A stretch of 64,000 nucleotides of DNA from Oscillospiraceae bacterium Marseille-Q3528 (GCA_018223385.1 JAGTTR010000019.1:1-64000); one strand, 5' to 3'. Positions 25,757-36,229 are shown, counted from the first letter of the stretch. Notes: a model not told the origin generated them from the sequence alone. Numbers and translations are program-made.

Positions 25757-26656
25757 ATGGAGAGAGAAAGACGCAATGAGCAGCTGATGAGACTGATCCG
25801 TGCTGTACACAGTGTGGTGGGCAGCGAGGATATTGAAAAAAACCGGATTTCCCAGGAGCAGATGGCGCGAACGCTGGGCCATTCCCGGGACATTACCTAT
25901 ACAGAATTTGAGATAGGCGGCATCCCGGCCCAGTGGAGCTGTGTGAACCGCAGACATATGAAGAAATATGTGATCCTGTACTGTCATGGCGGCGGCTATT
26001 TCACCGGCAGCATGCATTATGCCCGGATGATCACCAACCGGCTGGCGGAGAGTACCTCCATGGATGTCCTCTGTTTTGAGTACCGTCTGGCGCCGGAGCA
26101 TCCGTACCCGGCGGCGGTGGACGATGCGCTGGCTGTGTGGGACCACCTTATGTATCTGGGCTATGGCAGCCGGGATATCATTGTTGCGGGGGATTCTGCA
26201 GGCGGCAATCTGGCACTGGAGCTGGGGCTGACGCTGAAAAAGCAGGGCCGCCTTCTGCCCCGGGGCTTCGTGCTGTTTTCTCCCTGGACGGATATGACCT
26301 TCACCGGCAAGAGCCATGAGGTGAAGCAGAACGTGGATCCGGTGCTGACGCCGGACTATCTGGAACGGGCCAGAAGCGCCTATGTGGGAAATTGCGGGCT
26401 GCCTTATGCGGATGACCGGCTGTCCCCGCTGTTCGGCGATTTTGCAGGCTTTCCGCCGGTATATATCCAGGCCGGGGGCAACGAAATACTGCTCAGCGAT
26501 TCCGTGAATCTGGCAAAAAAGCTTGTCAAGTCCAATGTTTCCTGCAAAATCGACGTGTACAGGGGCATGTGGCATGTGTTCCAGATGTCGCCCTTCAAGA
26601 CGGCCTATGACGCCATGGACAAGATCGCGGAGTTTATTTTTGATATCTGCCGGTAA
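25757..26656 (+). CDS. HSL-type alpha/beta hydrolase (esterase)
   Basis: A 299-residue serine hydrolase of the hormone-sensitive-lipase family. The oxyanion motif is HGGGY (about residues 77-81), the nucleophile elbow GDSAGG (about residue 149), and the late His is in RGMWHVFQM (about residue 275). No signal peptide, so it is cytosolic. It is divergent from an acyltransferase and a zinc-ribbon membrane gene; the set may handle acylated small molecules or lipids, which is inference. AAAAGGAGG precedes the ATG. Confidence 0.9.
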   Translation: MERERRNEQLMRLIRAVHSVVGSEDIEKNRISQEQMARTLGHSRDITYTEFEIGGIPAQWSCVNRRHMKKYVILYCHGGGYFTGSMHYARMITNRLAESTSMDVLCFEYRLAPEHPYPAAVDDALAVWDHLMYLGYGSRDIIVAGDSAGGNLALELGLTLKKQGRLLPRGFVLFSPWTDMTFTGKSHEVKQNVDPVLTPDYLERARSAYVGNCGLPYADDRLSPLFGDFAGFPPVYIQAGGNEILLSDSVNLAKKLVKSNVSCKIDVYRGMWHVFQMSPFKTAYDAMDKIAEFIFDICR

Positions 26657-26782
26657 ACGAATATTGACCGGCAATGAATTTTCTGCAAATTTTTTTGAAA
26701 TAAAAAAAGGATTTTGCAGGTTTGTGTAGAAAATATAATGTGAGAGATATTGATAAAGCAGCCCGAAGAAAGGGTGACGGAT

Positions 26783-27790
26783 ATGACGATCAGGGAGAAA
26801 CAGGAACTGTGGGAGCGGAAGTATTTGAGTCCGTATGCTTCTCTGAGTGAGAGATCCAGAGGAAGGGACCGGGAGGAGGAGCCGTGTGACATTCGCCCGG
26901 TGTACCAGCGGGACCGGGATCGGATCCTGCATTCCAAGGCATTTCGCCGGATGAAGCATAAGACACAGGTGTTTCTGACGCCCATGGGAGATCATTACCG
27001 CACGCGGCTGACCCATACGCTGGAGGTTTCCCAGAATGCCCGGACGATCGCCCGGGCGCTCCGGATGAACGAATCTCTGGTGGAAGCCATTGCACTTGGC
27101 CATGACCTGGGGCATACCCCTTTCGGGCACGCGGGAGAGCGGGTGCTCAACGAGCTGTGCGAGGGCGGCTTCGCCCACTATGAGCAGAGTGTCCGCGTGG
27201 TGGAGGTGCTGGAGAAGAAGGGCCAGGGGCTGAACCTGACCTGGGAGACGAGAGACGGCATCCGCAACCATGGAACGGCGGGCCATCCCCATACGCTGGA
27301 GGGCAAGATCGTCCGTTTTTCCGATAAGATCGCCTATATCAACCACGATATCGACGATGCGATCCGGGCCGGGATCCTGCGGGAGAAGGACATTCCTGCC
27401 GAGTACCGGGAGATTCTGGGCAATTCCACCAAGGAACGCCTGAACACGCTGATCCACGATATGATCTGGAACAGTGAGGGGAAGGATGATATCTGCATGT
27501 CCGCCCATGTGGAGGGCGCCATGCGGGATTTGCGCAGTTTTATGTTCGAGCATGTGTATACCAATCCGGTGGCGAAATCGGAGGAAGCCAAGGCGGCGAA
27601 CCTTCTCACGGGTCTGTTTGAGTATTATATGAAGCATCCCGATGAGCTGCCGGCGGAATATCTCGATATGATGAAGGAAAGAGAGCAGGCGATGGACCGG
27701 ACGATCTGCGATTATATCGCGGGGATGACGGATCAGTACGCCATTGCCAAATTCCAGGAATTCTATGTACCGAAGGCCTGGAGTGTATAG
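26783..27790 (+). CDS. dgt: dGTP triphosphohydrolase-like HD protein
   Basis: A 335-residue HD-superfamily phosphohydrolase of the dGTPase type. Metal ligands are visible in RTRLTHTLEVSQ (about residue 75) and in GHDLGHTPFGHAGE (HD at about 109-110), with the downstream D in KIAYINHDIDDA. It hydrolyses dNTPs to nucleosides and triphosphate. The ATG at 26783 follows AAGGGTGACGG; the frame is open to a TTG at 26750. It heads the dgt-dnaG-rpoD run typical of Clostridia. Confidence 0.92.
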   Translation: MTIREKQELWERKYLSPYASLSERSRGRDREEEPCDIRPVYQRDRDRILHSKAFRRMKHKTQVFLTPMGDHYRTRLTHTLEVSQNARTIARALRMNESLVEAIALGHDLGHTPFGHAGERVLNELCEGGFAHYEQSVRVVEVLEKKGQGLNLTWETRDGIRNHGTAGHPHTLEGKIVRFSDKIAYINHDIDDAIRAGILREKDIPAEYREILGNSTKERLNTLIHDMIWNSEGKDDICMSAHVEGAMRDLRSFMFEHVYTNPVAKSEEAKAANLLTGLFEYYMKHPDELPAEYLDMMKEREQAMDRTICDYIAGMTDQYAIAKFQEFYVPKAWSV

Positions 27791-27805
27791 AGCAGGAGGG
27801 ATTCC

Positions 27806-29599
27806 ATGCGTTATTCGGAGGATCTGATCGAGGAAGTAAGATCCAGGAATGATATTGTGGATGTGGTTTCGGGTTATGTGAAGCTGACGCGCAAGGGAAG
27901 CAATTATTTCGGGCTCTGTCCGTTTCACAATGAAAAGTCCCCTTCCTTCTCGGTGTCCAGAGGCAAGCAGATGTATTACTGCTTTGGCTGCGGCGCCGGA
28001 GGAAATGTCTTTACCTTCCTGATGGAGTATGAGAATTATTCTTTTCAGGAGGCGTTGAAGGAACTGGCGGAACGGGCGGGGATCGAGCTGCCCGACCAGG
28101 AATACTCGGAGAGTGAGAAGCGGGACGCGGATCTGAAAAGTCAGATTCTGGAGGCCAACAAGCTGGCCGCCAAATATTATTATTATCAGCTGCGCACCGA
28201 GGGCGGGCACAGCGCCTGGAAATATCTGACAGACCGGAAGCTTTCGGAGGAGACGATCCGGCATTTCGGCCTGGGATATTCGACGAAATACAGGGATGAC
28301 CTGTACCAGTATCTGAAAAAACAGGGATTTACGGATGAACTGCTCCGGCAGTCGGGGCTCATCACCATGGACGAGAAGAACGGCGTTTATGATAAATTCT
28401 GGAACCGTGTCATGTTCCCCATCATGGATGCGGGCAGCCGGGTCATCGGTTTCGGCGGCCGGGTCATGGGGGATGCCAAGCCCAAGTACCTGAATTCGCC
28501 GGAGACGAAGGCCTTTGACAAGAGCCGGAACCTGTACGGCATGAATTTTGCCAGGACATCGCGGAAACCGCAGCTCATCATCTGTGAGGGCTACATGGAT
28601 GTGATCGCCCTGCATCAGGCAGGGTTCAACCAGGCGGTGGCTTCTCTGGGAACGGCGCTGACGACCCAGCAGGCCATGCTCATGAAGCGTTACACCGACA
28701 AGGTGCTGCTCACCTACGACAGCGACGGCGCCGGTGTGAAAGCGGCCATGCGGGCCATTCCGATCCTGAAGGATGCCGGGATTTCCGCCAAGGTCATCAA
28801 TATGCGCCCTTACAAAGACCCGGATGAGTTTATCAAGAATCTGGGTGCGGAGGAATTTGAGAAGCGCATGGAGGAGGCCCAGAACAGCTTCCTGTATGAG
28901 CTGGCAATCCTGGAACGGGATTATGACCTGAAGGATCCGGAAGGCAAGACCAATTTTCAGAATGAGATCGCCGCAAGGCTTCTCCAGTTTTCGGAGGAGA
29001 TGGAGCGGGAGAATTATATCGAGGCCGTGGCTGACCAGTACCATATCAGCTATGAGGGCCTGAAAAAACGGGTGAACGACCTGGGCAACCGGGGCGTGAC
29101 GGCACCGGGGCTTCGAAGAGAAGACAGCCCGTCCGGCGCCGACCGGAAGCCGGCTGGAAAGCGGGAGAAGGAGACGGGAGCGGATGTTTCCCAGAAGCTG
29201 CTTCTCACCTGGCTCATTGAAGTACCGGCCCTGTACGGGCAGTTAAAAGATTACTTAAGCCCGGAGGATTTCACCGGGGATCCGTACAGCACCATTGCGC
29301 AGATGCTGTTTGCACAGCTGGAAAAGGGAGAACTGAATCCGGCCCGGATCATCAGCAGCTTTGAAGATTCGGAGGATCAGAATAAGGCGGCGTCCCTGTT
29401 CAATGCCAGGCTCAAAAGGCTGGAGACAAAGGAAGAACAGGAGAAGGCGGTGTCGGAGACCCTTCGCAAGGTGAAGAAATACAGCCTGGATGAACGGGCG
29501 AGACAATTAGATGTCACCGATATGGAAGGATTCCAGAAACTGATTCTGGAACGCAGTAATTTACAGAAACTGGAAAAACTGCATATTTCGATCGATTAA
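27806..29599 (+). CDS. dnaG: DNA primase
   Basis: A 597-residue primase. The N-terminal CHC2 zinc finger is CPFHNEKSPSF with CFGCGAGG (about residues 38-66). The RNA polymerase core holds FNQ-like and Toprim motifs (ICEGYMDVIAL, YDSDGAG), and there is a C-terminal helicase-binding region. It synthesises RNA primers at the fork. It lies 15 bases after dgt, with AGCAGGAGGG before the ATG. Confidence 0.97.
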   Translation: MRYSEDLIEEVRSRNDIVDVVSGYVKLTRKGSNYFGLCPFHNEKSPSFSVSRGKQMYYCFGCGAGGNVFTFLMEYENYSFQEALKELAERAGIELPDQEYSESEKRDADLKSQILEANKLAAKYYYYQLRTEGGHSAWKYLTDRKLSEETIRHFGLGYSTKYRDDLYQYLKKQGFTDELLRQSGLITMDEKNGVYDKFWNRVMFPIMDAGSRVIGFGGRVMGDAKPKYLNSPETKAFDKSRNLYGMNFARTSRKPQLIICEGYMDVIALHQAGFNQAVASLGTALTTQQAMLMKRYTDKVLLTYDSDGAGVKAAMRAIPILKDAGISAKVINMRPYKDPDEFIKNLGAEEFEKRMEEAQNSFLYELAILERDYDLKDPEGKTNFQNEIAARLLQFSEEMERENYIEAVADQYHISYEGLKKRVNDLGNRGVTAPGLRREDSPSGADRKPAGKREKETGADVSQKLLLTWLIEVPALYGQLKDYLSPEDFTGDPYSTIAQMLFAQLEKGELNPARIISSFEDSEDQNKAASLFNARLKRLETKEEQEKAVSETLRKVKKYSLDERARQLDVTDMEGFQKLILERSNLQKLEKLHISID

Positions 29600-29638
29600 G
29601 GACAAACTATAAAGAGCGTAAGGAAGGATGGAACTTAC

Positions 29639-30736
29639 ATGGAAGAAAATGTGGCAAAATTCGGAGAACGGCTGAAAGAGCTTCTGGCGATGGCCAAGAA
29701 GAAAAAGAACGTACTCGAATATCAGGAGATCAGCGACTTTTTCGCAGATATGGAACTGGATGCGGACAAGTTTGAACGCATTCTGGATTTTCTGGAAGCC
29801 AACAATGTGGATGTGCTTCGGATCACGGACAATGATGATGACATTATCCTGGATGATGATGACGATGTGGATATGGAGCAGATCGATCTGTCTGTGCCTG
29901 ACGGCGTCAGCATTGAGGATCCTGTCCGTATGTACTTAAAGGAGATCGGCAAGGTGCCGCTCTTAAGTGCGGAGGAAGAGATCGAGCTGGCAAAACGGAT
30001 GGAGCTGGGCGACGAGGACGCCAAGAACCGTCTGGCAGAGGCGAACCTCCGTCTTGTTGTCAGCATTGCCAAGCGGTATGTGGGCCGCGGCATGCTGTTC
30101 CTTGACCTGATCCAGGAGGGTAACTTAGGGTTGATCAAAGCCGTGGAGAAGTTTGATTACCGCAAGGGTTACAAGTTTTCCACCTATGCGACCTGGTGGA
30201 TCCGTCAGGCCATCACAAGAGCCATCGCGGATCAGGCGAGAACGATCCGTATCCCGGTACACATGGTAGAGACCATCAACAAGCTCATCCGTGTGTCCAG
30301 ACAGTTATTGCAGGAGCTGGGACGTGAACCTACCCCGGAGGAGATCGCCGAGGAGATGAAGATGCCGGTGGAGCGTGTCCGCGAGATCCTGAAGATCTCC
30401 CAGGAGCCGGTTTCCCTGGAGACCCCCATCGGTGAGGAGGAGGACAGCCATCTGGGCGACTTTATCCAGGATGACAATGTACCGGTGCCTGCGGATGCGG
30501 CAGCCTTTACCCTGTTAAAGGAGCAGCTGGTAGAGGTGCTTTCCACGCTGACAGAGAGAGAGCAGAAGGTGCTCTGTCTTCGGTTCGGCCTGGAGGACGG
30601 CAGAGCCCGCACGCTGGAAGAGGTGGGCAAGGAGTTCAACGTCACCCGTGAGCGGATCCGTCAGATCGAGGCCAAGGCACTGCGCAAGCTCCGTCATCCC
30701 AGCAGAAGCCGGAAGCTGCGGGATTATCTGGATTAA
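29639..30736 (+). CDS. rpoD: Primary sigma factor RpoD/SigA
   Basis: A 365-residue primary sigma factor with a short region 1.1, region 1.2 [14 protein letters not shown], region 2 ([31 protein letters not shown]), region 3 and a region 4.2 helix-turn-helix [19 protein letters not shown]. An Asp-rich stretch ([13 protein letters not shown], about residues 62-74) precedes region 1.2. It follows dnaG, as in most Firmicutes. Confidence 0.97.
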   Translation: MEENVAKFGERLKELLAMAKKKKNVLEYQEISDFFADMELDADKFERILDFLEANNVDVLRITDNDDDIILDDDDDVDMEQIDLSVPDGVSIEDPVRMYLKEIGKVPLLSAEEEIELAKRMELGDEDAKNRLAEANLRLVVSIAKRYVGRGMLFLDLIQEGNLGLIKAVEKFDYRKGYKFSTYATWWIRQAITRAIADQARTIRIPVHMVETINKLIRVSRQLLQELGREPTPEEIAEEMKMPVERVREILKISQEPVSLETPIGEEEDSHLGDFIQDDNVPVPADAAAFTLLKEQLVEVLSTLTEREQKVLCLRFGLEDGRARTLEEVGKEFNVTRERIRQIEAKALRKLRHPSRSRKLRDYLD

Positions 30737-30746
30737 GGAGAAAACC

Positions 30747-31511
30747 ATGCAGCAGTTGTCAAAACGGCTGACGGCAGTGGCTGCGCTGGTGAGCAGCGGC
30801 AGCCGCCTGGCAGATATCGGAACCGACCATGCTTATGTGCCGATCCGGCTGGTGCAGGAGGGACGGATCCCCGGCGCGCTGGCCATGGATGTGAAGGATG
30901 GCCCTCTTGCCAGAGCGAGAGAGCATATCCGGGAACAGGGGCTGGAGCAATACATACAGACAAGAAAGAGTGACGGCCTTGCCGCACTGCAGCCGGGGGA
31001 AGCGGATACGGTGCTCATGGCCGGCATGGGCGGCCTTCTCATGATCCGCATTCTGGAGGCCGGACACTGCCACTGGCAGCAGGTGCCGGAGTGGATCTTG
31101 CAGCCCCAGTCCAAGGTGGGCGAGGTGCGAAGATTTGTACGGGAAGCGGGCTTTACCATCGAGGATGAGGATTTCGTGGAGGAAGACGGGAAATACTATC
31201 CCATGATGCGGCTCATCGGGCCGGGAGCCGAACAGAAAACGGGTTCCTGCCATGCGGGGAGTTCTGGAAATGCCGGGATCAATGTCGGAACGGCAGAGTC
31301 CTGGAGTCAGGTGGAATACGCGTTTGGAAAACTTCTTCTGCAGCGCCATGATCCGGTACTGCGGGAGTTCCTTCTGAAAGAAAAGGCCCAGTATGCGCAG
31401 GTGCGCCGGACGGTTTCTGACAAAATGGCAGAGGACGGCCGGGGCCGCGTGCAGGAGATTGATGCATATCTGGCACTGATCGGGGAGGCGTTGGCATATG
31501 ATGGAATGTAA
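30747..31511 (+). CDS. trmK: tRNA (adenine-N1)-methyltransferase TrmK
   Basis: A 254-residue SAM-dependent methyltransferase expected to modify A22 of tRNA. The SAM site begins ADIGTDHAYVPI (about residue 22), followed by MDVKDGPL and the AGMGGLLMIRIL motif. A Gly/Ser/Ala-rich insertion (about residues 168-185) interrupts the C-terminal helical domain and may be a local expansion. AAGGAG precedes the ATG at 30747. It overlaps nif3 by 14 bases, as in many Firmicutes rpoD operons. Confidence 0.92.
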   Translation: MQQLSKRLTAVAALVSSGSRLADIGTDHAYVPIRLVQEGRIPGALAMDVKDGPLARAREHIREQGLEQYIQTRKSDGLAALQPGEADTVLMAGMGGLLMIRILEAGHCHWQQVPEWILQPQSKVGEVRRFVREAGFTIEDEDFVEEDGKYYPMMRLIGPGAEQKTGSCHAGSSGNAGINVGTAESWSQVEYAFGKLLLQRHDPVLREFLLKEKAQYAQVRRTVSDKMAEDGRGRVQEIDAYLALIGEALAYDGM

Positions 31512-32298
31512 AGAGATCATGCGCAGACTGGAAGGGCTGATCCCTCCGGCCTGCGCTTCGGACTGGGATAACGTGGGTCTCCTGGTGGGAGACCCGAAGA
31601 AAAAAGTGGATAAGATACTGGTGGCGCTGGATGCGTCAGATCAGGTACTGGATCAGGCGGAAGCAGTGGGGGCGGATATGCTGCTCACGCATCATCCCCT
31701 GATTTTTTCGCCTGTGAAAAATGTGCGGGAGGATGATTTCATCGGCTGGCGGATCCGCCGGATGATCCGCATGGATCTTTCCTATTATGCGATGCACACC
31801 AACTATGATGTGTGCCGGATGGGAGAGCAGGCGGCTGCACGGATGGGGCTTGACCTTTCGACGGTGACATTTCTGGCGCAGGAAAAGCCGTTTATTTATG
31901 AGGGAAAACCGGCGGGTTTTGGTGCTGTCGGTGATTTGGATACAGCTATGCCCCTCGGTGACTATGCGGCATTTTTGAAGCGGCAGTTTGGGCTGCCGGG
32001 GGTGATCGTCTATGGGGATGCCTCCCAGATGGTTTACCGGGCGGCCACCTGTCCGGGTTCCGGCAAAAGCTTTGGCAGGGAAGCACTTGCCGCCGGAGCA
32101 GATGTGTATGTGACCGGAGATGTGGATTATCATTTCGGCACCGATATGGCAGCCCAGGGGATGGCGGTCATTGACGCTGGACATTATGGCATCGAGCATA
32201 TTTTTATCGCGGATATGCGCCAGCAGGTGGAATGGCTGCTGGAAGGCGAGGTGCAGGTGGAGGCCGTGCCTGTGCAGCATCCGTACACGGTTATTTAA
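31498..32298 (+). CDS. Nif3-like dinuclear metal centre protein
   Basis: A 266-residue member of the Nif3/YqfO/YbgI family of toroidal hexamers. Metal-site elements are LTHHPLIF (about residues 63-70), HTNYD (about 100) and the late DAGHYGIEH. The usual YqfO insert domain is absent, so this is the short form. The catalytic role of the family is unsettled. It starts inside trmK, with a GGGGAGG site upstream. Confidence 0.93.
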   Translation: MMECKEIMRRLEGLIPPACASDWDNVGLLVGDPKKKVDKILVALDASDQVLDQAEAVGADMLLTHHPLIFSPVKNVREDDFIGWRIRRMIRMDLSYYAMHTNYDVCRMGEQAAARMGLDLSTVTFLAQEKPFIYEGKPAGFGAVGDLDTAMPLGDYAAFLKRQFGLPGVIVYGDASQMVYRAATCPGSGKSFGREALAAGADVYVTGDVDYHFGTDMAAQGMAVIDAGHYGIEHIFIADMRQQVEWLLEGEVQVEAVPVQHPYTVI

Positions 32299-32414
32299 GG
32301 GAAAGTCAGGAGTGTCTGACTGCAGAATGGATAGGCGGCAGAGAAAGCGTATCCTTCTGCAATGTGGGTATATAGAAACGGGGAAAAACAGGATGTAGAA
32401 GGAGGTACTTCTGT

Positions 32415-34076
32415 ATGGAAATGCAGAAAGTAATCATCAACGGGGAAACCAGGGAATATCCCAAGGGAACAAAGCTGAAAACCATTGCGGCAGACTATCA
32501 GCAGGGATTTGCACAGGACATTTTGCTTGTGTCTCTGAACGGCCGCCTGCGGGAACTGAACAAGGAGCTGAAAGAGGACGGCACCATCGAATTTCTGACC
32601 GCGGACACGGAGGCCGGGATCAACACGTACCGGAGAAGTGCCATGCTGCTCATGATCAAGGCGCTCTATGACATTTCCGATAAGGAGACGGTGGATCGGC
32701 TGTTCGTACATTTTTCCTTAAGCAGGGGCTTATATTGCACGATTGGAAATAAGAAGGGCGTGGACGAAGCATTTTTGCAGAAGCTGGAGGCACAGATGCG
32801 CCTGCTGGCAGAGAAAGCCATTCCCATTGAGAAATTTTCCGTGGATACGAGAGACGCCGTGCGCAGATTCCGGTTTCACGGCATGGAGGACAAAGTAGAG
32901 CTGTTCCGCTATCGTCGGGTATCCCGGGTAAATATTTACCGGCTGGATAATCTGGAGGATTATTACTACGGCTACATGGTGCCGGATTCCTCCTATATCA
33001 AATACTTTGCGCTGTATCCGTACGACGAGGGTTTTGTTTTGCAGATGCCCCAGAAGGAAGCGCCTAAAGTGGTGCCGTCCTTTGCGCCGCAGCATAAGCT
33101 GTTCCATGTGCTCAAGGAGTCCTGCCAGTGGGGAGAGATGCTGGGCATTCCCACCGTCGGTGCGCTGAACGATCAGATCACCGCCGGCAAGGTGAGCCAG
33201 ATGATCCTTGTGCAGGAAGCGCTGCAGGAGAAAAAGATCGCGGAGATCGCCCAGACCATCAGCAGCCGGCCCGACGTGAAGCTGGTCATGATCGCAGGGC
33301 CGTCCTCCTCCGGCAAAACGACCTTTTCCCATCGGCTGTCCGTCCAGCTTATGGTGCACGGCATGAAGCCCCACCCGGTGGCAGTGGACAATTATTTCAA
33401 AAACCGGGAGGATACGCCGGTGGATGAGTTCGGTCAGAAGAATTATGAGTGCCTGGAGGCCATCGACGTGGAGGGCTTCAACCGGGATATGACCCGCCTG
33501 CTGGCAGGGGAGACGGTGGAGATGCCTACCTTCAACTTCAAGACCGGTGTCCGGGAATACAAGGGCGATACGCTGACGCTGGGCAAGGACGATGTGCTGG
33601 TGCTGGAGGGCATCCACTGCCTGAATGACGCCCTGTCCTATGCGCTGCCCAAGGAAAATAAATTCAAGATCTATATCAGTGCGCTGACCCAGATAAACAT
33701 TGATGAGCATAACCGGATCCCCACCACAGACGGCCGTTTGATCCGCCGGATCGTCCGGGATGCCAGAACAAGGGGCACTTCTGCGAAAAATACCATCGCC
33801 ATGTGGCCTTCCGTGCGCCGGGGCGAGGAGCAGAACATTTTCCCGTATCAGGAAGAGGCGGACGTGATGTTCAATTCGGCGCTGATCTATGAACTGGCGG
33901 CGCTGAAATGCTACGTGGAACCGGCACTGTTCGGCATCCGGCCGGAGGAACCGGAGTATATGGAGGCCAAGCGCCTGCTGAAATTCCTGGATTATTTTGT
34001 GGGAATCCCCAGCGAAGAAATACCGAAAAATTCGCTGCTGCGGGAATTTGTGGGCGGCGGATGCTTTAAAATCTAA
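32415..34076 (+). CDS. TGS/ThrRS-like plus uridine kinase fusion (nucleoside kinase)
   Basis: A 553-residue fusion. Residues 1-65 are TGS-like. Residues about 65-230 resemble the editing (second additional) domain of threonyl-tRNA synthetase, including HFSLSRGLY where an HxxxH-like metal site would lie. Residues about 285-500 are a uridine-kinase P-loop domain with Walker A GPSSSGKTT, VDNYFKNRED and LEGIHCLND. This architecture is common in Clostridia as a nucleoside kinase; the role of the synthetase-like half is unknown. AGAAGGAGG precedes the ATG. Confidence 0.9.
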   Translation: MEMQKVIINGETREYPKGTKLKTIAADYQQGFAQDILLVSLNGRLRELNKELKEDGTIEFLTADTEAGINTYRRSAMLLMIKALYDISDKETVDRLFVHFSLSRGLYCTIGNKKGVDEAFLQKLEAQMRLLAEKAIPIEKFSVDTRDAVRRFRFHGMEDKVELFRYRRVSRVNIYRLDNLEDYYYGYMVPDSSYIKYFALYPYDEGFVLQMPQKEAPKVVPSFAPQHKLFHVLKESCQWGEMLGIPTVGALNDQITAGKVSQMILVQEALQEKKIAEIAQTISSRPDVKLVMIAGPSSSGKTTFSHRLSVQLMVHGMKPHPVAVDNYFKNREDTPVDEFGQKNYECLEAIDVEGFNRDMTRLLAGETVEMPTFNFKTGVREYKGDTLTLGKDDVLVLEGIHCLNDALSYALPKENKFKIYISALTQINIDEHNRIPTTDGRLIRRIVRDARTRGTSAKNTIAMWPSVRRGEEQNIFPYQEEADVMFNSALIYELAALKCYVEPALFGIRPEEPEYMEAKRLLKFLDYFVGIPSEEIPKNSLLREFVGGGCFKI

Positions 34077-34091
34077 AAGGAGAGAAAGAGG

Positions 34092-35753
34092 ATGGAAAAA
34101 TTGGAACAGGTTCGCCGGCAGATCGTTGTCGTGTTCTTTGCGGCAGTCTTTCTGCTGGGCATGTTCCTGGCAAAGGACTATGGGATGCCCTGGGATGAGA
34201 CAACGGAGTTTGGCATTTTTGCCGCCAATATCAAGGAGTACGCCCGGGTGCTGGAGGGCGAGGACAGCGCCTTTGTGCGCTGGGCGGACGAAAAGGATTA
34301 CCCGTATATTTCCGAATATATCGAAAAAGACCACGGGCAGTCCGCCTATTATCCGTGTACGCCCTGGTTTATCAAATACGGGTATGCGGATGATATGCGT
34401 TCCTTAAGCCATGCCTGGCACCGGTATACGTTCTTTGTCACCTTCCTGGGGCTTTTGTCCCTGTATGCCATCATCAAGCTGCTGTTAAAGGACTGGAAAT
34501 ATGGCATTGTGGGCGTGCTCATGTACTGGCTCAGTCCCCGGATGTTTGCGGATGGTTTTTACAACAACAAGGATATGGTGTTTGCCTCCCTGCTGCTGAT
34601 GGTGGCTGCGCTGGGCATTTACTTTATCGAAACGCGGAAGATCCGCTACGCGGTGCTGTTGGGTATTGCGGCCGGTTTTGCGGCCAACACCCGGGTCATC
34701 GGCTTCTGGGTGCTGGGGCTGGTGGGCCTTCTTTACCTGGTGGTGCTGACGGCGCAGAAGCAGTGGAACCGGAGCAATTTTCTGAAAGGCGTCCTGATCG
34801 TGGTTGTCTTTGCCGTCACCTTTTTCCTGATCACACCGGCCTGCTGGCCGTCCATCGTGGGATACTTCCAGTACGTCATTTCCCAGTCCATGGACTTCGT
34901 GCGCTGGGAAGGCTCCCTGCTCTATCAGGGCCAGATGTTCGGCAACAGCTTCCGGACACTGCCCTGGCATTACGTGCCGGTACTCATTTTCCTCACCAGC
35001 CCGCTGATCTTTCTTATGCTGATGGTGGCGGGCCATGTGCTCACTGCAGGAAAATTCCTGCGTTTCCGGGAAATTTTAAACGGCTGTGAAAAATATTATC
35101 TGCTGCTGATGGCCATTGTCTGGCCGGTGCTCATCTACACCATGATCGGCGATCCGGTCATTTACAACGGCTGGCGGCATCTGTATTTCGTGTACGGCCC
35201 CTTCGTGGTGTTCGGTGCCCGGGCGCTGCAGGTGCTCATGCATGCGGACAGCAAATGGATCCGGCGGACGGCAGCCTGCGCCGTGGGCGGCCAGATGCTC
35301 TACCTGGTGGTCATCATGGCCATCTGGCATCCCAACCAGTTCGGGTATTATAACCTGCTGGCCGGCGGCAATGTGGAAAAACGCTATGAGCTGGACTACT
35401 GGGACACAGCGGCTGCCAGCTGCATCAGACATCTGGTGGACAAAGTCAACCCCACAGAGCCTATTGTCATCGGGGCCTACGACGGCTACAGCTATGCGGG
35501 TCTTCCCTGGGGCGCCATGGTACTGCCCAAGGAATACCAGGACAAGCTCATCATTTTGCCGGAGGATACATACCTGACCGCAGATTATCTGTTTGTGGAT
35601 ACCACCTACCGGGAGATCACCGAGAAGCGCTATGAAATGCAGCTGGGCGGCTATGAGCCCTTTGACTATGACAGTTGGGGCGATGAATACTACAGTGAGG
35701 ATTTCCTGGATAACCGGCTGTGGGTCGTGTATAAGAGAAAGGGACTGGAGTAA
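34092..35753 (+). CDS. GT39-like polytopic glycosyltransferase
   Basis: A 553-residue membrane protein with an N-terminal helix, the acidic catalytic-type motif MPWDETTEFG in the first external loop (residues about 32-41), then some ten further helices and a C-terminal soluble tail (residues about 440-553). This is the GT-C layout of dolichyl-phosphate-mannose-type transferases. The lipid-linked donor and acceptor are unknown. It lies 15 bases after the nucleoside kinase gene. Confidence 0.8.
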   Translation: MEKLEQVRRQIVVVFFAAVFLLGMFLAKDYGMPWDETTEFGIFAANIKEYARVLEGEDSAFVRWADEKDYPYISEYIEKDHGQSAYYPCTPWFIKYGYADDMRSLSHAWHRYTFFVTFLGLLSLYAIIKLLLKDWKYGIVGVLMYWLSPRMFADGFYNNKDMVFASLLLMVAALGIYFIETRKIRYAVLLGIAAGFAANTRVIGFWVLGLVGLLYLVVLTAQKQWNRSNFLKGVLIVVVFAVTFFLITPACWPSIVGYFQYVISQSMDFVRWEGSLLYQGQMFGNSFRTLPWHYVPVLIFLTSPLIFLMLMVAGHVLTAGKFLRFREILNGCEKYYLLLMAIVWPVLIYTMIGDPVIYNGWRHLYFVYGPFVVFGARALQVLMHADSKWIRRTAACAVGGQMLYLVVIMAIWHPNQFGYYNLLAGGNVEKRYELDYWDTAAASCIRHLVDKVNPTEPIVIGAYDGYSYAGLPWGAMVLPKEYQDKLIILPEDTYLTADYLFVDTTYREITEKRYEMQLGGYEPFDYDSWGDEYYSEDFLDNRLWVVYKRKGLE

Positions 35754-35761
35754 AATATTGT

Positions 35762-35790
35762 TTGCATTTGCCATGCAAATATGCTAGAAT
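35762..35790 (+). promoter_or_regulatory. rnpB promoter
   Basis: TTGCAT (35762-35767), 17-bp spacer, TAGAAT (35785-35790). Confidence 0.65.
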
Positions 35791-35796
35791 TCCAGA

Positions 35797-36135
35797 GGTG
35801 AAGCAGAATAAATGATCGCGGGCGGCAGGCCGAAAGGTGCCGTCTGAGGAAAGTCCGGGCTTCATAGGGCAGGATGCCGGATAACGTCCGGTGGAGGTGA
35901 CTCCAAGGATAGTGCAACAGAAATGTACCGCCGGGAGCATTCCCGGTAAGGTTGGAAGGGCAGTGTAAGAGACTACCGCCCGCCTGGTAACAGGCGGGGC
36001 ATATGTAAACCCCATCCGAAGCAAGACCGAACAGAAAGCGATACGGCGGCCCGTCGTGCTTTCAGGTAGGTCGCTAGAGACCGGTGGCAACATCGGTACC
36101 AGATAGATGATCATTCACGACATAACCCGGCTTAT
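35797..36135 (+). ncRNA. rnpB: RNase P RNA
   Basis: Catalytic RNA that processes tRNA 5' ends. Conserved RNase P segments are visible: GAGGAAAGTCCGGGC (about 35846) and the ACAGAAA region, with a P1 helix in which ATGATC near 35812 pairs with GATCAT near 36107. The 3' segment CATAACCCGGCTTA is also typical. The exact ends are inferred from the promoter and the terminator. Confidence 0.93.
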
Positions 36136-36157
36136 CGTTCCGCTTTATTTCAAAAAG

Positions 36158-36216
36158 AAAAGAACCGATAGCATAACCGATTTTCGCAGTCGGCTGTGCT
36201 GCCGGTTCTTTTTTAA
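36158..36216. terminator. Bidirectional terminator between rnpB and pyrI
   Basis: AAAAGAACCG (36158-36167) pairs with CGGTTCTTTT (36203-36212). A- and T-runs on both sides serve the convergent transcripts. Confidence 0.85.
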
Positions 36217-36229
36217 TGGAAAATTTGAT

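Noticed and set aside
25655..29044. A very long minus-strand open frame (over 1,100 codons) opposite the esterase, dgt and dnaG genes.
   Set aside because: It is the antisense shadow of three clear, conserved genes; its translation is His/Arg/Leu-rich low-complexity text with no domain, ribosome site or start of its own.
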